Origin: Planctomycetota bacterium
Lineage (GTDB): Bacteria; Planctomycetota; Phycisphaerae; Phycisphaerales; UBA1924
Reading direction: 5' to 3'
DNA: 64,000 bases
NCBI GenBank assembly: GCA_024280755.1
Contig: JAJRPN010000031.1
Coordinates: 62,001 to 126,000 of the forward strand
This document shows, piece by piece, positions 32,909-41,689 of the stretch (its first letter is position 1; the number at the start of each line of letters is the position of its first letter). A program made the translations under genes and the position numbers. Below the pieces are notes generated by a model that was given only the letters and a program-made list of their open reading frames with translations, did no database searches and was not told the DNA's origin.

Positions 32909-34065
32909 CACTTGACCAGTGTATCGAACAACTCAGGGATACCTTTGGAATGGGTCGCGACGGTTTCGATAATCGGTGTCTTACCCGCGATCTCTCGGAG
33001 ATCACTGACGAGTTGATCCTCGCCGGGATGATCGGCCTTGTTGCACACATAGATATCCGCGATTTCGAGAATCCCGGCTTTGTCCATCTGGACTGAATCG
33101 CCCATGCCTGGGGTCAGCACAACAGCGGTCGTATCTACATATTCACGGATCATGGTTTCGTTCTGTCCTGCGCCGACGGTCTCGATATAGAGCGTGTCGT
33201 AGGCATCGTTGCCGGTGCAGGCGCCGCCGATGAGTTCGATGATATCGTTTAGGCCGTGATAGTCTTCGCCTCGGATGGCGAGCGAGTGGTAATACACATG
33301 TTCGCCGATGTTGTTGAAATCGACACGCAGGCGATCGCCGAGCAGTGCCCCGCTGGTGATCGGGCTCTTGGGATCAAACGCAAGAACCGCACAACGGCCG
33401 ATTGATGGATCTTTCTGTGCCCGCACGAAGTGTTCGCGGGCGAGTTGGGCGACGAGTGTACTCTTGCCTGCGCCCGGCGAACCTGTGAAACCGATGACAC
33501 GCTTTGGTCTTCGCTTGATAGCATCAGGACGCATGGGCTTCTCGTTGTGCATCAATGAAATATCGCGTGAGAGTTGTGCGCTGGCATTGCCAGAAGCTAC
33601 AACCTGAGCCTGTGCATGAACCGTTGCTTTCACCGCATTGACAATATCGATCAATCCGGTGCCGGTCGGGAAGCATTCTCGTACGCCCATATCGAGCAGT
33701 TTGACAATATCATCCTGAGGCAAGATCCCCCCCATCAACACCGGGATGTCCGGGCGACCAACCGCATCCATTGACTCGATCAAACGCTTGCCGAGCACCA
33801 GGTGCGAGTTGGACATCATTGATGCAGCGATCACATCGACATCTTCATCACGGGCGGAGATGGCGAGCGATGCGGGGGTCTGCCAGAGACCGGAATAGAT
33901 GACATGGACGCCGGAGTCTCGCAGGGCGCGAGCGATGACCTTGACACCACGATCGTGCCCGTCGAGTCCCATCTTGCCGAGCAATACGCGGGGACGGTGA
34001 TCGAGATCGGCGCACCGATCCTTTTTTTCAAAGGCACTCGTCGCAGCTTCAAGTTGATGGGCCAT
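32908..34065 (-). CDS. Fused B12-binding domain and MeaB-like G-protein chaperone
   Basis: A 385-residue two-domain protein. Residues about 25-155 form a cobalamin-binding domain with the base-off motif Asp35-x-His37-x-x-Gly40 (KMGLDGHDRG), as in the small domain of acyl-CoA mutases. Residues about 185-385 are a SIMIBI G protein with P-loop GFTGSPGAGKST, of the MeaB/ArgK type that loads and protects B12 mutases. The order B12 domain then G domain matches the N-terminal half of the isobutyryl-CoA mutase fusion IcmF, but the substrate-binding mutase domain is missing and must be encoded elsewhere if the protein serves a mutase. GGAAGGA before the ATG at 34065 fixes the start. Confidence 0.88.
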   Translation of the reverse strand: MAHQLEAATSAFEKKDRCADLDHRPRVLLGKMGLDGHDRGVKVIARALRDSGVHVIYSGLWQTPASLAISARDEDVDVIAASMMSNSHLVLGKRLIESMDAVGRPDIPVLMGGILPQDDIVKLLDMGVRECFPTGTGLIDIVNAVKATVHAQAQVVASGNASAQLSRDISLMHNEKPMRPDAIKRRPKRVIGFTGSPGAGKSTLVAQLAREHFVRAQKDPSIGRCAVLAFDPKSPITSGALLGDRLRVDFNNIGEHVYYHSLAIRGEDYHGLNDIIELIGGACTGNDAYDTLYIETVGAGQNETMIREYVDTTAVVLTPGMGDSVQMDKAGILEIADIYVCNKADHPGEDQLVSDLREIAGKTPIIETVATHSKGIPELFDTLVK

Positions 34066-34236
34066 TGGTTGATTCCTTCCGTCGAGTCCAGTTTCGAGCC
34101 ATATAGATATGGATGGGATTCTATGCTCCACAACCCGACTTTGCCCTCATCAGTTTCAACCATTGAGAGCGACATGTTCGCCTCCCAAGTCTATCATTTT
34201 GACCCTGTTTTACACCAACTTCATAGGAGATAGACG

Positions 34237-35097
34237 ATGCACGGAATCAATAAAGTCGCGATCATTGGCAGCGGACAAATGGGCGGCGGCATCGCTCAAA
34301 TCTCGGCCGTCAACGGGTTTGAAACCATTATCTACGATCTCAACAGCGATGCGCTCACCCGATGCGAAGGGTTCCACAATAAGCTCTTCGCTCGCGGCGT
34401 TGAAAAGGGGCGCATGACCGAAGCTGATGTCGCGGGCGCCAAAGCAAAGCTCAACTACGCCAACGATATCAACGCGATCTATGACGCCGATATCGTGATC
34501 GAAGCGGTGGTTGAAGATGTTGATCTCAAGAAGAAAATCTTCGCTGGGCTTGCTGACAAGTTCACCGACAACCAGATCCTTGCATCGAACACCTCTTCGA
34601 TCTCGATCACTGATCTCGCAACGAGTGTGGGCGATGCGGCAGACCGATTTATCGGGATGCACTTCTTCAACCCGGTGCCTGTGATGAAACTCGTCGAGGT
34701 CATCAACGGCTTGGCAACAAGCGAAGAAACCACCAAACGCACCATCGCACTCTCCGAGGCTATGGGCAAAGTCGCGGTGCCTGCGAACGACCGTGCGGGG
34801 TTTGTATCCAATCGTGTATTGATGCCGATGATCAACGAAGCGTTCTACGCATGGATGGAAGGCGTCGCAGAGCCTGAGCATATCGATGAGATCATGAAGC
34901 TAGGTATGGCGCACCCGATGGGGCCATTGCGGCTGGCCGACTTCATTGGACTCGACACCTGTGTCCATATTATGGATGTGATGGCCGACGGACTCAACAA
35001 CGATCGGTATCGTGCGTGCCCGTTGCTCAAGCAGCTCGTCGTCGCGGGAAGACTTGGCAACAAGGCCGGACGCGGCGTGTTTGATTACTCGAAGTAA
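34237..35097 (+). CDS. hbd: 3-hydroxybutyryl-CoA dehydrogenase
   Basis: A 286-residue short-form 3-hydroxyacyl-CoA dehydrogenase. The NAD-binding glycine motif is IIGSGQMGGGIAQ near residue 8; the catalytic region has NTSSISITDLA and MHFFNPVPVMKLVEVI with the active-site His; the C-terminal dimer domain is present to the end. It oxidises 3-hydroxyacyl-CoA to 3-oxoacyl-CoA. It is divergent from the B12-GTPase fusion across about 170 bp, so both may serve acyl-CoA catabolism. A perfect terminator follows 25 bp later. Confidence 0.93.
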   Translation: MHGINKVAIIGSGQMGGGIAQISAVNGFETIIYDLNSDALTRCEGFHNKLFARGVEKGRMTEADVAGAKAKLNYANDINAIYDADIVIEAVVEDVDLKKKIFAGLADKFTDNQILASNTSSISITDLATSVGDAADRFIGMHFFNPVPVMKLVEVINGLATSEETTKRTIALSEAMGKVAVPANDRAGFVSNRVLMPMINEAFYAWMEGVAEPEHIDEIMKLGMAHPMGPLRLADFIGLDTCVHIMDVMADGLNNDRYRACPLLKQLVVAGRLGNKAGRGVFDYSK

Positions 35098-35122
35098 ACA
35101 ACTCATCAACATAATTCTACAC

Positions 35123-35151
35123 AACTCCATCCGCATTCGGATGGAGTTTTT
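35123..35151 (+). terminator. Rho-independent terminator after hbd
   Basis: AACTCCATCCG (35123-35133) and CGGATGGAGTT (35138-35148) form an 11-bp stem with a 4-base loop, followed by TTT and ACTT. Confidence 0.9.
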
Positions 35152-35200
35152 ACTTATCTATTCAGTCCATTCATGCGCAAACCTGTGGTATGATGCGCTC

Positions 35201-35523
35201 ATGCCAACGATTGCCCAACTCGAAAAACTACTCACACTCGATCCAAACGACCCGTTCGTTCACTATGGACTCGGACAAGAACACGCCAACGCAGGCGATC
35301 ATGAGCAAGCGATCATGAGCAAGCGATCGTGTGCTATACCAAAGCCCTCGAACTCGATCCTGATTACCTCTACGCATACTTCTTCAAGGGGCAGTCGCTC
35401 CATGATCTTGGAAAAACCGACGATGCGAAAGTGGTCATCCAAGCTGGAATCGCCGCAGCCAACAAGATCAATGATGGGCATGCTGTTTCTGAACTCTCGG
35501 GGCTGTTAGAATCAATGGCATGA
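35201..35523 (+). pseudogene. Small TPR protein gene split by a 14-bp tandem duplication
   Basis: The first frame from 35201 starts MPTIAQLEKLLTLDPNDPF and reads TPR sequence up to GDHEQAI; a second frame resumes with CYTKALELDPDYLYAYFFKG. Between them GATCATGAGCAAGC occurs twice in tandem (35297-35310 and 35311-35324). Removing one copy restores one open frame of 103 codons with a continuous TPR, NAGDHEQAIVCYTKALELD, so the 14-bp repeat is the cause of the frameshift. The restored stop overlaps the recX start (ATGA). It may be a real slippage mutation, a switchable repeat or an assembly error. Confidence 0.85.
35297..35324 (+). repeat. 14-bp tandem duplication in the TPR gene
   Basis: Two perfect copies of GATCATGAGCAAGC, followed by a further partial GATC. 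The unit is not a multiple of three and shifts the reading frame. Confidence 0.95.
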
Positions 35524-36248
35524 GTACCTATCAGCGCAACTCGTACGGGCAACGGGGCCAATACCCCAACAGGTATCCTAAGAAGGAGCTTGAGCCATTG
35601 CTCCTTGATGGGTCGGCATCGATCAGCTCGCTCCACCCATGCAAAGATGACCCCGCTCGCGTCACGCTCTTTGTTGATCGGCGTCGGCTTGGACGAATCT
35701 TGCTCGACACCAAAGGCGATCACAAACTCGAAGCTGGTACACCTTGGACAGAAGATCTGGCATCCTCGCTCGGTGAAGAACTGGCCCGGGGCAATGCGTA
35801 CCGCGCGGGGATTCGGATCCTTGCTAAACGGGCGAAATCTGGTAAAGAACTCGGACGCAAACTCAAGCAATATGGCTATGAACCCGACGCGATCGAATGG
35901 ACTATCCATAGGCTCACCGAACTCCAAGTGCTCGATGACGAGAACTATGCACGCAGTGTCGTGCGAAATCAACTCATCCGAAAACCAGCCGGGCGAAGAT
36001 TGCTCGAAGGCAAGCTCCGCGAGAAGGGGATCGATTCATCGCTGATCACCCTTGTGCTCGATGAAGCACTCGAAGACCGCGATACGATTGCGGATGCTCG
36101 CAAACTCGCCCAGTCGGCTGCCCGTTCGATCTCGGACCGTCATGAACCCGAGGTGCGGATTCGGCGGATCACGGGTCGGCTCGCCAGACGCGGGTTCGAC
36201 TTTGATGTCATCCGCAAGGTGGTGGATGAACTCAAACTCAGGTCGTGA
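35520..36248 (+). CDS. recX: RecX-like regulatory protein
   Basis: A 242-residue RecX-like protein. After a basic, Tyr/Gln-rich N-terminus it has the family's three-helix repeats: RAGIRILAKRAKSGKELGRKL, DENYARSVVRNQLIRKPAGRRLLEGKL and the final RRITGRLARRGFDFDVIRKVVDEL. RecX inhibits RecA filament growth. RecA is not in the window. Its ATG overlaps the stop of the TPR gene, so a frameshift upstream could reduce its translation. Confidence 0.85.
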   Translation: MSTYQRNSYGQRGQYPNRYPKKELEPLLLDGSASISSLHPCKDDPARVTLFVDRRRLGRILLDTKGDHKLEAGTPWTEDLASSLGEELARGNAYRAGIRILAKRAKSGKELGRKLKQYGYEPDAIEWTIHRLTELQVLDDENYARSVVRNQLIRKPAGRRLLEGKLREKGIDSSLITLVLDEALEDRDTIADARKLAQSAARSISDRHEPEVRIRRITGRLARRGFDFDVIRKVVDELKLRS

Positions 36249-36272
36249 TATGAACCCGATGAAGAGTTGATA

Positions 36273-36306
36273 TAAAAAAGGCTGGAGGCTCGTCAGAACC
36301 TCCAGC
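36273..36306 (-). terminator. Terminator downstream of tRNA-Glu (minus strand)
   Basis: GCTGGAGG (36281-36288) and CCTCCAGC (36299-36306) form an 8-bp stem; read on the minus strand it is followed by CTTTTTT. It ends the tRNA-Glu transcript and could also stop recX transcription from the other side. Confidence 0.8.
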
Positions 36307-36310
36307 AAAG

Positions 36311-36385
36311 TGACCCCAGCGGGATTTGAACCCGCGTTACCAGGATGAAAACCTGGTGTCCTGGACCCGGCTAGACGATGGGGCC
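36311..36385 (-). tRNA. tRNA-Glu (anticodon TTC)
   Basis: 75 nt without an encoded CCA. Acceptor GGCCCCA pairs with TGGGGTC (one G-U); anticodon stem CCAGG/CCTGG with loop TTTTCAT gives anticodon TTC; T arm GCGGG-TTCAAAT-CCCGC; discriminator A. The D arm GTCTAGCCGGGTCCAGGAC is typical of bacterial tRNA-Glu. Confidence 0.95.
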
Positions 36386-36493
36386 AATGACAGTAGTCAG
36401 GGGCAATAGTACGCCTGCGATCTGATTCGTCAAGTCTGCACGAACCCCATAAGCCATGAATTCAATGAAAAATGTGAATCCTGAGGCTTCTGC

Positions 36494-36802
36494 TCAATAA
36501 CTGGGAATCTTGGCGTGTGTTTCTTGGTACAGATTCGTAAATGCCAAGATCGATGCTTCTTCCCGAGATCGCCCATGCACCGATTGTCTGCCTCGCTTTG
36601 GCGAACACCAGAACACCTCTACAGCCGATGAAACTGAGGATTGACGGATCGTCGGGCGAATGATTGATTGGGCGAAGGATTCGAGCATCAGGGCTTCTGA
36701 TGGATACCACCGACCGTCACTGCTTTGCAGGCACCGATCGCCATCTTTTGGCCACCAGCCGCTGGCATACAAACCGTCAAGTGCGAATCCGAGATCTGAC
36801 AT
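36494..36802 (-). CDS. Small protein of unknown function
   Basis: A 102-residue protein. The N-terminal half has a Trp-rich pattern (LDGLYASGWWPKDGDRCLQSSDGRWYPS), the C-terminal half HGRSREEASILAFTNLY. Composition is that of a real globular protein, and the segment is not a shadow of another gene. No known domain. It sits alone between tRNA-Glu and the CPBP protease gene; weak evidence for expression signals. Confidence 0.5.
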   Translation of the reverse strand: MSDLGFALDGLYASGWWPKDGDRCLQSSDGRWYPSEALMLESFAQSIIRPTIRQSSVSSAVEVFWCSPKRGRQSVHGRSREEASILAFTNLYQETHAKIPSY

Positions 36803-36925
36803 ATCGTCATCCCCTATGCAGCGTCATCGCTGACAATGTAACACATACGAGTTCTTGATGTCCAAAATTATTGAGAAGAAATCAAAATGCCTGTTCGGGT
36901 GGGAGTTTATTATTCAGGTGTGAGA

Positions 36926-37768
36926 TCAAGATTGATCCTGAATCCCAGGCATGATCACAAAGACGAGTAAATCGTACATCAGATGGGCCCCCACCGCGAT
37001 TCCGAGCCCTCGTGAGAGGAACAGGATGCCGAAGTATGCTCCTGCGAGGGTATAGAAGACCGCGAGCCTGATGTTGAGCCCACCACTTGCGGTATACACC
37101 GAATCGTGAAGCCAGGCGAACGCAATGGCTGAGAGGATCACCGCTACAACCTTGCCGGTGCGGTCTTTGAAACTCAGGACATCGGTAATCATAAAATGTA
37201 AAATGGTGATCAGGACGAGCCGAAAGAGCATTTCTTCATACAGCCCTGCGCCAAAGGCAAGGAATATCCCTTCCCAAAACGAATCCGATGCACTTATCAC
37301 CCCAGTGGCAGGACCAGCGGTGTCGGCAAGCACTTGCATTGCGGGGATCATCATCGCTTGAGATTGTGGTTCGAGAATAATGGCAATGACAATGAGCGGG
37401 CCTGTAAGAAACGCCGATTCTGCGATCATCGCCAAAGGCACCATCGGAAAGATCTTCCACGAAGCCCGCGATAGAAACTGCTGAACAAGAAGCGTAACAA
37501 CTAATGCCAACGCTGGTAGGTGAAGCCCAAGAACTCCAAAGAGATCGAAGAACCGCACAAGCATTTCTTGAGCTTCGAGCCGAGACGAAACACCATTGCC
37601 CAACAACCCCATCGTGCCGATTTCATAGATTGCAATGATTGGAAGAAGAAATATCAGCGTATGCAGAGGCTGAGACGAAAGCCAGAAATAGCCGCGTTGC
37701 CCCAATGGCAACCCGCCACCGATTTGGTTCGGAAGGATAGCTGGTTGATTCTTCTTTCGATCCTTCAT
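36926..37768 (-). CDS. CPBP-family intramembrane metalloprotease
   Basis: A 280-residue polytopic membrane protein with about seven or eight hydrophobic segments. The CPBP/CAAX-protease motifs are present: EExxxR in GAGLYEEMLFRLVLI, a histidine in FAWLHD, and HxxxD in GAHLMYDLL. These residues hold the catalytic metal and water in the Rce1-like fold. The start at 37768 (MKDRKKNQ) is preceded by GTGGGGACT; an upstream in-frame ATG would add 18 residues. Substrate unknown. Confidence 0.85.
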   Translation of the reverse strand: MKDRKKNQPAILPNQIGGGLPLGQRGYFWLSSQPLHTLIFLLPIIAIYEIGTMGLLGNGVSSRLEAQEMLVRFFDLFGVLGLHLPALALVVTLLVQQFLSRASWKIFPMVPLAMIAESAFLTGPLIVIAIILEPQSQAMMIPAMQVLADTAGPATGVISASDSFWEGIFLAFGAGLYEEMLFRLVLITILHFMITDVLSFKDRTGKVVAVILSAIAFAWLHDSVYTASGGLNIRLAVFYTLAGAYFGILFLSRGLGIAVGAHLMYDLLVFVIMPGIQDQS

Positions 37769-37914
37769 AGTCCCCACTACCTGCTCGCACAATCGCATTC
37801 GATCGAGTAGAAAGATAGGCAACGAATTGAAAAAGCTCGACCTTGTATGGCCGAGCCGATATCAATCGCTTGATTCAAACAAGCTGCAAAGAGCAGCCGC
37901 TCTGACAGCTCGCA

Positions 37915-38184
37915 TTAGCCCAATACTTTGGCTTTGAGCCGAGTATTCATTCGACTCTTGCGACGAGCAGCTTGATTGCTATGGATCACACCAACTTGAG
38001 CGGTCTTATCGACCAATGCCGAAGCATCGCGATATGCTTTGGTCGCCTCTTCATTCGAGCCATCGATGAGTGCAGACTCGAAGCCTTGGATGGCAACGCG
38101 CATGCTCTTGATGCGCCAGCGATTGCGTGCGCGACTGGTGATGTTCTGGCGGATGCGTTTTTTAGCCGAGTTCGAATGAGCCAT
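37915..38184 (-). CDS. rpsT: 30S ribosomal protein S20
   Basis: An 89-residue S20. MAHSNSAKKRIRQN and the three-helix basic pattern to HSNQAARRKSRMNTRLKAK match the family over the full length. It is a primary 16S rRNA binding protein. A short hairpin (AGAGC-GGCT-GCTCTTT, minus strand, about 37886-37901) may end the transcript. Confidence 0.96.
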   Translation of the reverse strand: MAHSNSAKKRIRQNITSRARNRWRIKSMRVAIQGFESALIDGSNEEATKAYRDASALVDKTAQVGVIHSNQAARRKSRMNTRLKAKVLG

Positions 38185-38337
38185 GTGGTCTTTTTCCTAT
38201 AAGGTCAATCCGGGAAAAGTATCCCGTTGGGAGGATATTGTTGCCTCCAAATCGAAGAAATCAACCTCTGATGGTGTATGAACTTGCTATTTGGGTCAAC
38301 CCAGCTTATCCTTTTACCCGCCGAGAAATCGGTAACT

Positions 38338-38411
38338 GCGTGCGTAGCTCAACTGGATAGAGCACCTGACTACGGATCAGGAGGTTGAGGGTTCGAATCC
38401 TTCCGCGCGTG
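38338..38411 (+). tRNA. tRNA-Arg (anticodon ACG)
   Basis: 74 nt without an encoded CCA. Acceptor GCGTGCG pairs with CGCGCGT, giving a G1-U72 end pair and one more G-U; anticodon stem CCTGA/TCAGG with loop CTACGGA gives anticodon ACG; T arm GAGGG-TTCGAAT-CCTTC; discriminator G. The ACG anticodon implies A-to-I editing by TadA to read CGU, CGC and CGA. Confidence 0.93.
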
Positions 38412-38416
38412 CTTCA

Positions 38417-38451
38417 CAAACCCCGTTTTTGACGGGGTTTGGTTGTTTTTG
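38417..38451 (+). terminator. Terminator after tRNA-Arg
   Basis: CAAACCCCGT (38417-38426) pairs with ACGGGGTTTG (38432-38441) and is followed by GTTGTTTTTG. Confidence 0.85.
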
Positions 38452-38506
38452 GGGCGAATCTTGCTCCTAATGTGCCTCTGAACGAAAGAAGCGAAAGAGC
38501 CTTGAC

Positions 38507-39223
38507 TTATTTGGGCTTTGAGTTGGCAACTTCGAGTTCGGTGAGCAGGCCGTCGTCCATATGAAGAATTCGGTCAAAAACTTCGAGTGAGCGTTGGTCG
38601 TGGGTGACGACCAAGACGCCGGCTTGGTTTTCGTGCCCGATCTCACGAAAGAGTTCCATCACCTGGCGTCCGAGTTTGCTGTCGAGGGCAGCCGTGGGTT
38701 CGTCTGCAAGGAGCAGGCTTGGCTTGTTGGCCAATGCACGGGCGATAGCGACGCGTTGTTGTTGCCCTCCCGAGAGGGCCGAGGGCAAGTTCTTGGCGCG
38801 TTCGGCGACGCCGAGCGAGTCGAGTAGTTCCATCGCTCGGCGTTTGGCTGGTCGCCCTTCGATCCCCGAGATCGACAACGCGATCATCACATTTTCGATT
38901 GCTGAAAGAAATGGGATAAGGTTGGATTTTTGGAAGATGAACCCGAGGCGTTCACGCCGGTAGCGTTGCAGATTCACGAATGGCTTTGGGCCGTCCATGA
39001 CGACCTTGCCATCGATTTTGATCTGACCGCTCGTTGGCGGATTGATCAAACCGATCGAGGACAACAGTGTCGATTTTCCTGAACCACTCGGACCGAGCAG
39101 TGCGACCACCTCGCCGCGTTGAATGGTCATTGTTGCTTCGCGCAGCGCGATGACTTCGGTGTTGCCCGAGCCGTAGATCTTTGAAATCCCGATAGTCTCG
39201 ATTGCGGGTGCGTGTTGTGTCAT
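38507..39223 (-). CDS. ABC transporter ATP-binding protein (DevA/LolD/MacB type)
   Basis: A 238-residue ABC ATPase. Walker A GPSGSGKST, Q-loop IFQKSNLIP, signature LSGGQQQR, Walker B LLLADEPTAALD and H-loop VVTHD are all present. The sequence type is that of exporters with FtsX-like permeases. It is the last gene of a three-gene operon with permease and membrane-fusion protein; its start overlaps the permease stop by four bases (39220-39223). Confidence 0.93.
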   Translation of the reverse strand: MTQHAPAIETIGISKIYGSGNTEVIALREATMTIQRGEVVALLGPSGSGKSTLLSSIGLINPPTSGQIKIDGKVVMDGPKPFVNLQRYRRERLGFIFQKSNLIPFLSAIENVMIALSISGIEGRPAKRRAMELLDSLGVAERAKNLPSALSGGQQQRVAIARALANKPSLLLADEPTAALDSKLGRQVMELFREIGHENQAGVLVVTHDQRSLEVFDRILHMDDGLLTELEVANSKPK

Positions 39224-40431
39224 GAGAGCACCTCGTTGGGTTCGACGCTCATGGCTTTTCGAATGCCCAGTGCGCTCCCGACAATGCAGATCACCATGAC
39301 AGCGAATGCGAGCCAGACGAGCATGTCGTTGGTGACGATAACTCGGCGAGGGAAAAACGGAAAGAGTTTTTTGCCGATGAAGTAGGCGAGGACATACGCG
39401 ATCGCGCCGAGCAGGAACGCTTCTTGAAGCACCAGTCCAAGGATCACGCGGTCTTTGGCGCCCATGAGTTTGAGCAGGGCTATGTCGTGGATCTTATCGA
39501 GGGTCATGGTGTAGAGGATCAGCGACATGATGATCGCCGAGATTGCAACGAGCAAGACTCTGAAAAGCCCGATCTGTCGACGGGCGCGATCGACTGGCCC
39601 TTGAAGCAAGAGCTGTCGCTCTTGTTCCCCGCTATATACCGTCACATCCGCCCATCCATTCATGACTTCTCGTACGATCTCGATATCGACACCGGGCTTG
39701 AGATTCACCAGGATCGCGCTGACCATTGGTGATCCAAACGCTGGGTTCATGCTTGCTGGCATGTTTGCTCGTTCGAGCATTCCGGGTTGGGATTGAGTGA
39801 TGTCATCGTCCTCAGCGCGGCCGCGTCTGGCGGCGCGTTCTAATCGTGTCGCTTCGCCCGCAGCATCGAACTGGATCGCTTGCGAATCGGCGATGCTCAT
39901 GAAGGCCAAGCCGTCGCCGCCGGAGCTGATCATGTTTTTGGTGATGCCCACGACATGGTATGTGTCTTTGCCCAGCGTGATGTGTTCGCCAACCCCAAGC
40001 CCGAGGGTGACATCAGCGACCATCTCGTAGTGCCCTTGGGCGATGGTTCGGCCAGAAATAATTGGCAGCCACTCGCCTCGATCGGTTGGCCACGACAGCC
40101 CGACGATAGAGATGCGGATGGATCGTCCCTGGTATTCGCGCTGGACGGTGTGGGTGACGAATCGGCGTGCGCTCGCGACTCCGGGGACTGCCCATGCGCG
40201 GTCTTCGACATTGGCAGGCAGACGCGAGAGCTCGGCGAATGGCCCGCGCGTGTCGCTCTGGACGATCCACAGATCGGCGTTGAGTTCATCGATCAACAGC
40301 ACCGCGTCTTCTTCGATGCCTTTGTAGATCCCGCCCATCCCCATGACGATCATCAACAACAGCCCAAGACCGACGGCGGTGAGCAAGAACCGTCCCAAGT
40401 TAAACCGGACATCGCGGATGGCCAGATTCAT
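39220..40431 (-). CDS. FtsX-like ABC transporter permease (DevC type)
   Basis: A 403-residue permease with an N-terminal membrane segment (about 12-33), a large MacB-type periplasmic domain (about 40-280) and three C-terminal membrane segments (about 285-400), the FtsX arrangement. In the operon it sits between the HlyD-like protein and the ATPase with ATGA overlaps on both sides. DevBCA systems export glycolipids or other compounds across the envelope of cyanobacteria; the cargo here is unknown. Confidence 0.88.
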   Translation of the reverse strand: MNLAIRDVRFNLGRFLLTAVGLGLLLMIVMGMGGIYKGIEEDAVLLIDELNADLWIVQSDTRGPFAELSRLPANVEDRAWAVPGVASARRFVTHTVQREYQGRSIRISIVGLSWPTDRGEWLPIISGRTIAQGHYEMVADVTLGLGVGEHITLGKDTYHVVGITKNMISSGGDGLAFMSIADSQAIQFDAAGEATRLERAARRGRAEDDDITQSQPGMLERANMPASMNPAFGSPMVSAILVNLKPGVDIEIVREVMNGWADVTVYSGEQERQLLLQGPVDRARRQIGLFRVLLVAISAIIMSLILYTMTLDKIHDIALLKLMGAKDRVILGLVLQEAFLLGAIAYVLAYFIGKKLFPFFPRRVIVTNDMLVWLAFAVMVICIVGSALGIRKAMSVEPNEVLS

Positions 40432-41570
40432 TGGACCACAACCTTCTTCTGATCAGGCAGCATGCCCTGCTTGGGCAGCCGGAGGATCGTATCGCCCACA
40501 CTGATGCCTCCACTGACTTCGATCGAGTCGCGTCCTTGTGCACCAAAGGTGCAAGGTGTCCAGCTCGCGCGCCCTTCACGCAAGGTATACACGCCGCGTT
40601 TTCCTTCGACCATTTTTACGAAACTCATAGGCACCGTGAGTACATCGTCTAAACGCGCGGTTTCGATATAGACCTCGCCGCGTTGCCCGATCGCCCAGTG
40701 TGTAGGGAGTTGTTCGATCATCACATCAACAATAAACTCGCGTGTTTCTGGATCGGTTTCGCGTGCGAGCCGAACAACATGCCCGGTAAATGGATCGTTG
40801 GGTTGTGAACGGAGAATGACGCGTGCGGGTTGATTTGGCGAGAGCGATGCCATCGCGGTTTCGTCGACCCATGCGGAGAGCCAGATTTCATCGAGTGAGA
40901 TAAGCGAATAGATCGAAGTTCCTGGCACAACGATCGAGCCCTCGTCGCGGTCTCGCCGAACAATCAGGCCATCGAATGGTGCCTTGATGATCGTGTCATC
41001 GAGCCGAGCGTTTTGGTATTCGAGTGTTTTCTCTGCTGCGATGCTCAGCATCCGTCCTTCTGCGCTACCCGCTTTGGTGCGTGCGAGATCTGCTTGGGCA
41101 ATGGCGACTTGTTCTTCTGCCTTGTCGATCTCGGATTCGTTGGCTGCGCCCTGATCGAATGCTTTGCGGACGCGAGCGATCTCTCGTTCGAACTGGCGAA
41201 GCACCGCTTGTGCCCGGACTTCATCAGCCTTGAGCCGATCGAGCCCGGCGGTTGCTGCGTCAAAGTTGGCTTTGGCGATTTCAACCAGACGGAGGGTGTC
41301 CGCATCGTCGAGCCGAGCGATGATCTGCCCGGCCGTCACGCGATCGTCTTGATCGACACTGAGTTCAACAAGTCGTCCTTGGATCTTTGGCGAGATGGCT
41401 GTTGCGATGCGTGCTTGGACGGTGCCGGTGCCCATGACCTCGACAACGAGTTCACTCGCTTTGGCTTCGTATCCGATGACGGGGATCGGCTTGAGGACAC
41501 GGGTATAAATGAGGAACCCGATGCCAACAGCGAGGATGGCGATGAACAATACTTTGCGGACGATGCCCAT
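40428..41570 (-). CDS. HlyD-family membrane-fusion protein (DevB type)
   Basis: A 380-residue periplasmic adaptor. It has an N-terminal membrane anchor (about 5-25: KVLFIAILAVGIGFLIYTR), a lipoyl-like half (GTGTVQARIATAISPKIQGRL), an alpha-hairpin (about 105-180), and a beta-barrel and closing domain (AWVDETAMASLSPNQPARV). It would bridge the inner-membrane permease to an outer-membrane channel. It is the first gene of the operon and overlaps the permease by four bases. No TolC-like gene is nearby. Confidence 0.9.
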   Translation of the reverse strand: MGIVRKVLFIAILAVGIGFLIYTRVLKPIPVIGYEAKASELVVEVMGTGTVQARIATAISPKIQGRLVELSVDQDDRVTAGQIIARLDDADTLRLVEIAKANFDAATAGLDRLKADEVRAQAVLRQFEREIARVRKAFDQGAANESEIDKAEEQVAIAQADLARTKAGSAEGRMLSIAAEKTLEYQNARLDDTIIKAPFDGLIVRRDRDEGSIVVPGTSIYSLISLDEIWLSAWVDETAMASLSPNQPARVILRSQPNDPFTGHVVRLARETDPETREFIVDVMIEQLPTHWAIGQRGEVYIETARLDDVLTVPMSFVKMVEGKRGVYTLREGRASWTPCTFGAQGRDSIEVSGGISVGDTILRLPKQGMLPDQKKVVVQ

Positions 41571-41689
41571 GGTGCCGTCCCTTTCTTCTCATTCCTGAGT
41601 ATTCGTCCTGCCCACTATTGTAGCATCGGAATGCGAAATAAAATCAAACCCAGACACCGCTATACACACAGTATATACGAGTGGATTGT

